From Burkholderiales bacterium (lineage in GTDB: Bacteria; Pseudomonadota; Gammaproteobacteria; Burkholderiales; Burkholderiaceae_C): 36,015 bases of DNA. The translations under genes were made by a program, and so were the position numbers. Of this stretch, positions 33,145 through 36,015 are shown piece by piece. The DNA is taken from contig JACRBA010000202.1 in assembly GCA_016213265.1 (NCBI GenBank), positions 1 through 36,015 on the forward strand. The letters run 5' to 3'. A model generated the notes under the pieces. It worked only from the letters and a program-made list of their open reading frames with translations, was not told the DNA's origin and searched no databases. Numbering within the stretch: position 1 is the stretch's first letter; each line of letters begins with the position of its first letter.

Positions 33145-34166
33145 GACGGGCGGGCGGCTGGGCGCGAAGGGGGGACCATTGTGCCTGCCCCGCCCGCGTG
33201 CCGCTCACCCGTGGTGATGGCACCGGACAACGCGGCGGTCGGCAAGGTGGCGGCGAGCCGACGCAGTTCGGCCGCCAGCTGGTGGCCGTCGGCATGCCGC
33301 TCGGCCGGGGCCTTGGCCAGCAGGCGGGCGATGAGGTCGTCCAGGGCGGCGGGCAGGTCGGGCCGCAGGGCGGTGATGGCCGGTGGCGGCGCCGAGGAGA
33401 TGGCCGCGGTCAGCTCGCCCATGGAGCCGGCCTCGAAAGGCAGGTGGCCAGTGAGAAGCTCGAAAAGCACGACGCCGAGCGCGTAGAGGTCGCATCGGCC
33501 GTCGACCGGCGCGCCGCTGAGCTGTTCCGGCGCCATGTAGACAGGTGTGCCAGCGAGCACGCCGCTGCGGCTGCGCTCGGCGTCGCTCAGGTGAGCACAG
33601 CCGAAATCGGTGATCTTCAGCGTGCCGCGAGCGGGGTTGAACAGCAGGTTGGCCGGCTTGATGTCCCGGTGCACCACGCCGAGCGCATGGGCATGCGCGA
33701 GCCCTTCCGCCGCCTGCGCCACCAGCTCCAGCACCAGGGGCTCGGGCAGCAGGCGCACGGGCGAGGCGTAGCGCGACAGGTCGGTGCCGGCCACCCATTC
33801 CATGGCGATCCAGCCCACGGCGGTGTCGCCCTTGCCTTCGATGCCGCTGCCCACGCAGCGCACGATGGCCGGGTGGCGCAGCCGTTCCGCCGCCTGGGAT
33901 TCCCGCACGAAGCGCTCGCGCGTCAGCTCACTGCCGTGCAGCCGCACGGTCTTGATGGCCAGGGGCGCGCCGGTGGCCGGGTCGGTGGCCAGGTGCAGCT
34001 CGCCCAGCGCACCATGCGCGAAGGTGCGCACGAGCGGATAGCCGGCGATGTCCACGCCGGGCATTTCTGACGGCCCCATGCTCGACGGCGCCCCGTCGTC
34101 ACGTGCGACCGGGCGCTGCCAGCGGTTCATCGCCCGGCGCCAGAAGCCGGCCCCAGACCCTGCCAT
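33141..34166 (-). CDS. Hanks-type serine/threonine protein kinase
   Basis: This 341-residue kinase has the catalytic domain at about residues 42-310. Lys72 (LAIKTVRL), the helix-C Glu89, VVHRDIKPANLL with catalytic Asp168, ITDFGCAHLS with Asp187, MAPEQLS and DLYALGVVLFELL are all present, so it should be active. The nucleotide loop reads FAHGALGELHLA, where the first glycine of GxGxxG is Ala50. There is no membrane helix or extracellular sensor, so it is probably soluble, with a Pro/Ser-rich C-terminal tail. It heads the kinase-PP2C-FHA gene set. The region before it (34167-34285) has a short A+T-rich patch on the minus strand (GTTAAGGTAAAT) that may be part of its promoter. Confidence 0.92.
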   Translation of the reverse strand: MAGSGAGFWRRAMNRWQRPVARDDGAPSSMGPSEMPGVDIAGYPLVRTFAHGALGELHLATDPATGAPLAIKTVRLHGSELTRERFVRESQAAERLRHPAIVRCVGSGIEGKGDTAVGWIAMEWVAGTDLSRYASPVRLLPEPLVLELVAQAAEGLAHAHALGVVHRDIKPANLLFNPARGTLKITDFGCAHLSDAERSRSGVLAGTPVYMAPEQLSGAPVDGRCDLYALGVVLFELLTGHLPFEAGSMGELTAAISSAPPPAITALRPDLPAALDDLIARLLAKAPAERHADGHQLAAELRRLAATLPTAALSGAITTGERHAGGAGTMVPPSRPAARPS

Positions 34167-34270
34167 CGCCCGATCCCCCTTGGTGTGTTTGTGATGCGCG
34201 TGCGTGGTGCATTTACCTTAACACAGCCTCTGGGCCGGGCCGGGCGGCGGCCCCGCACGGCGATGGCCCT

Positions 34271-34285
34271 GGGGGGATGCCCCCC
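34271..34285 (-). terminator. Short G/C hairpin right after terC
   Basis: GGGGGG and CCCCCC flank three bases immediately after the terC stop codon. The loop is very short and there is no U-tract, so this is only a weak candidate for a transcript end. Confidence 0.3.
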
Positions 34286-35029
34286 TTACTCGGTGGCCTG
34301 GCGGGCGGCGTGGCGGCTGGCGACGAGCTTGCCGATCACCAGCACCAGCAAGGCGCCCGCCGCGCCCGCGGCGTAACGCACGGTGCTGCTCGCCTCGGCG
34401 GCCTCACCGGCGGCGCCGGGGGTGTAGCCGGGCAGCATGTGCACGATGGCCGGGTCGCCCACGGCCATCGTGCCGGCGATCCACCCCAGCAGCATGCCGC
34501 CCACGGTGATGATCGCCGGGAAGCGGTCCATCAGCTTGATGACCAGCTGGCTGCCCCAGACGATGATGGGGATGCTCACCAGCAGGCCGAAGATCACCAG
34601 CGGCATCTGGTGGTCGCCGCCGGCCGACTGCGCCGCCCCGGCGATGGCGATCACGTTGTCCACGCTCATCACCAGGTCGGCCACGACCACCGTCTTCACG
34701 GCAGCCCAGAGCTTGTCGCTGGACTCGATGTTGGCGTGGCCGTCCTCGTCCTCGGGGGCCAGCAGCTTCACGCCGATCCACACCAGCAGCGCCGCGCCCA
34801 CCAGCTTGAGGTAGGGGATCGCCAGCAGCGTGAGGGCGAAGAAGATCAGCACCACGCGCAGCACGATGGCGCCGGCCGTGCCCCACAGCACGCCCTTCAG
34901 GCGCTGCGAATCGGGCAGGCGCCGGCAGGCCAGCGCGATCACGACCGCGTTGTCGCCGCCGAGCAGGATGTCGATCATGATGATCTGCCCGACGGCGATC
35001 CAGAACGCGGGCTCCATGAACTGTTCCAT
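34286..35029 (-). CDS. TerC family integral membrane protein
   Basis: This 247-residue protein has about seven helices with the duplicated metal-binding signature of the TerC family: IDILLGGDNAVVIALACRRL in the first repeat and ADLVMSVDNVIAIAG in the second. The acidic residue in each (GGDN, SVDN) lies in the membrane. Family members export Mn2+ or protect against tellurite; some form part of membrane metal homeostasis with secreted proteins. An acidic cytoplasmic loop (LAPEDEDGHANIESSD) lies between the halves. No ter gene cluster is present, so a role in manganese or general metal efflux is more likely than tellurite resistance. Confidence 0.92.
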   Translation of the reverse strand: MEQFMEPAFWIAVGQIIMIDILLGGDNAVVIALACRRLPDSQRLKGVLWGTAGAIVLRVVLIFFALTLLAIPYLKLVGAALLVWIGVKLLAPEDEDGHANIESSDKLWAAVKTVVVADLVMSVDNVIAIAGAAQSAGGDHQMPLVIFGLLVSIPIIVWGSQLVIKLMDRFPAIITVGGMLLGWIAGTMAVGDPAIVHMLPGYTPGAAGEAAEASSTVRYAAGAAGALLVLVIGKLVASRHAARQATE

Positions 35030-35079
35030 TCGGGCGATTCCTGGGAAGAGGGGGACGAAGGCGGGGCCGCAGTGTAGGG

Positions 35080-35108
35080 GTTCCCCGAGGGCGCGCCGTG
35101 CGGGGAAC
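35080..35108. repeat. Inverted repeat in the leader of terC
   Basis: GTTCCCCG at 35080-35087 and CGGGGAAC at 35101-35108 are perfect 8-bp arms around 13 bases. They lie 51-79 bases before the terC start on the minus strand, between terC and the sucD terminator. It could be an operator or an RNA hairpin. I do not see the conserved yybP-ykoY manganese riboswitch core here. Confidence 0.45.
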
Positions 35109-35123
35109 TACATAAGCCGGGCA

Positions 35124-35151
35124 AGAAAAAGCCGCCCCGGCGGGGCGGCTT
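35124..35151 (-). terminator. Rho-independent terminator after sucD
   Basis: On the minus strand AAGCCGCCCC and GGGGCGGCTT pair around a three-base loop and run into TTTCTTG. It lies 22 bases after the sucD stop and closes the suc transcript. Confidence 0.88.
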
Positions 35152-35172
35152 CGGTGTGGGGCCCAGGCCGGC

Positions 35173-36015
35173 TCAGAGCATGGCCTTGAGCAGCTTGCCC
35201 ATCTCGGACGGGTTGCGCGTGACCTTGAAGCCGCACTCTTCCATGATGGCGAGCTTGGCGTCCGCCGTGTCGGCGCCACCGGCGATCAGCGCACCGGCGT
35301 GGCCCATGCGCTTGCCCGGAGGGGCGGTGACACCGGCGATGAAGCCGACGATCGGCTTCTTCATGTTGGCCTTGCACCAGCGGGCGGCTTCGGCCTCGTC
35401 GGGGCCGCCGATCTCGCCGATCATGATGACGGCGTCGGTGTCCGGGTCGTCGTTGAAAGCCTTCATCACGTCGATGTGCTTCAGGCCGTTGATCGGGTCG
35501 CCGCCGATGCCCACGGCGGACGACTGGCCCAGGCCGATCTCGGTGAGCTGCGCCACGGCTTCATAGGTGAGCGTGCCCGAACGCGACACCACACCGATGC
35601 GGCCCTTCTTGTGGATGTGGCCCGGCATGATGCCGATCTTGATTTCCTCGGGGGTGATCAGGCCCGGGCAGTTGGGGCCCAGCAGCAGGGTCTTCTTGCC
35701 GCCGGCGGCTTCCTTGGCCTTCATGCGGTTGCGCACCATGAGCATGTCGCGCACGGGGATGCCCTCGGTGATGCACACCACGAGGTCGAGATCGGCCTCC
35801 ACGGCCTCCCAGATGGCGGCCGCGGCGCCGGCGGGCGGCACGTAGATCACGCTCACCGTCGCGCCGGTCTGCGCGGCGGCTTCCTGCACCGTGGCGTAGA
35901 TGGGGATGTCGCTGAACTTCTCGCCCGCCTTCTTCGGGTTCACGCCCGCCACGAAGGCGTTCTTGCCGTTGGCGTACGCCTGGCAGCCGAGGGTGTGGAA
36001 CTGACCGGTCTTGCC
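35173..36015 (-). CDS. sucD: Succinyl-CoA synthetase (ADP-forming) alpha subunit (5' end outside the window)
   Basis: The visible 280 codons run from [20 protein letters not shown] to the stop at 35173. Only about 15 N-terminal residues are missing. The CoA-binding Rossmann domain is followed by [20 protein letters not shown] and [48 protein letters not shown] and the phosphohistidine motif [14 protein letters not shown] follow in the ligase domain. With SucC it converts succinyl-CoA to succinate with ATP formation in the TCA cycle. sucC would be expected just beyond base 36015 on the same strand. A terminator follows the gene. Confidence 0.97.
   Translation of the reverse strand, partial: GKTGQFHTLGCQAYANGKNAFVAGVNPKKAGEKFSDIPIYATVQEAAAQTGATVSVIYVPPAGAAAAIWEAVEADLDLVVCITEGIPVRDMLMVRNRMKAKEAAGGKKTLLLGPNCPGLITPEEIKIGIMPGHIHKKGRIGVVSRSGTLTYEAVAQLTEIGLGQSSAVGIGGDPINGLKHIDVMKAFNDDPDTDAVIMIGEIGGPDEAEAARWCKANMKKPIVGFIAGVTAPPGKRMGHAGALIAGGADTADAKLAIMEECGFKVTRNPSEMGKLLKAML

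Noticed and set aside
31632..34166. Type VI secretion cluster
   Set aside because: Only kinase, PP2C and FHA genes are present; none of the structural secretion genes is in the window.
35030..35172. yybP-ykoY manganese riboswitch before terC
   Set aside because: The conserved core loops of that riboswitch are not seen; only a simple inverted repeat is present.

Overview
The window is high-GC chromosomal DNA from a betaproteobacterium, most likely order Burkholderiales (Comamonadaceae or the Rubrivivax/Leptothrix group). This rests on the dnaA<->rpmH-rnpA-yidD-yidC-mnmE origin block, the kefB<->kdsD-kdsC-lptC arrangement, a DUF4148-type pair of small secreted proteins and a long rnpA carrying DnaA boxes. 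No rRNA, tRNA, CRISPR array, transposase or prophage gene was found. Coding density is high and many genes overlap by 1-4 bases.

Region 1 (1-5834) is the replication-origin neighbourhood. A 5'-partial dnaA on the minus strand diverges from rpmH, rnpA, yidD, yidC and mnmE, followed by a stand-alone cyclic-nucleotide-binding-domain protein. DnaA boxes lie in the dnaA-rpmH gap and, unusually, inside rnpA.

Region 2 (5838-11110) is envelope biogenesis. A Kef-type antiporter diverges from kdsD-kdsC-lptC (Kdo synthesis and LPS export). The series ends in a short-chain dehydrogenase where lptA-lptB would often stand.

Region 3 (11146-17290) is mixed: a glycine-rich cold-type RNA-binding protein with an internal 63-bp repeat, a MarC membrane protein, a GMC oxidoreductase, a TauE/SafE exporter and an acyl-CoA synthetase. 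It ends at an inverted-repeat element of REP type.

Region 4 (17295-24042) is metabolic: malate synthase G and an L-2-haloacid dehalogenase divergent from a LysR regulator, two tandem DUF4148-like secreted proteins, and an M20 metallopeptidase.

Region 5 (24146-30626, minus strand) is the most interesting part. A sigma-54-promoted type IV pilin gene (pilA) is followed, after its terminator, by four overlapping membrane-protein genes: a phosphoethanolamine-transferase-like sulfatase-fold protein, a half-MFS protein, a half-MFS protein fused to a spermidine-synthase-like SAM domain that lacks the usual catalytic aspartate, and a PglL-type O-oligosaccharyltransferase. This looks like a pilin or surface modification cassette.

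Region 6 (30623-36015, minus strand) holds a metallo-beta-lactamase-fold phosphodiesterase-like protein, an FHA / PP2C phosphatase / Ser-Thr kinase signalling set, a TerC membrane protein and the 5'-partial sucD.
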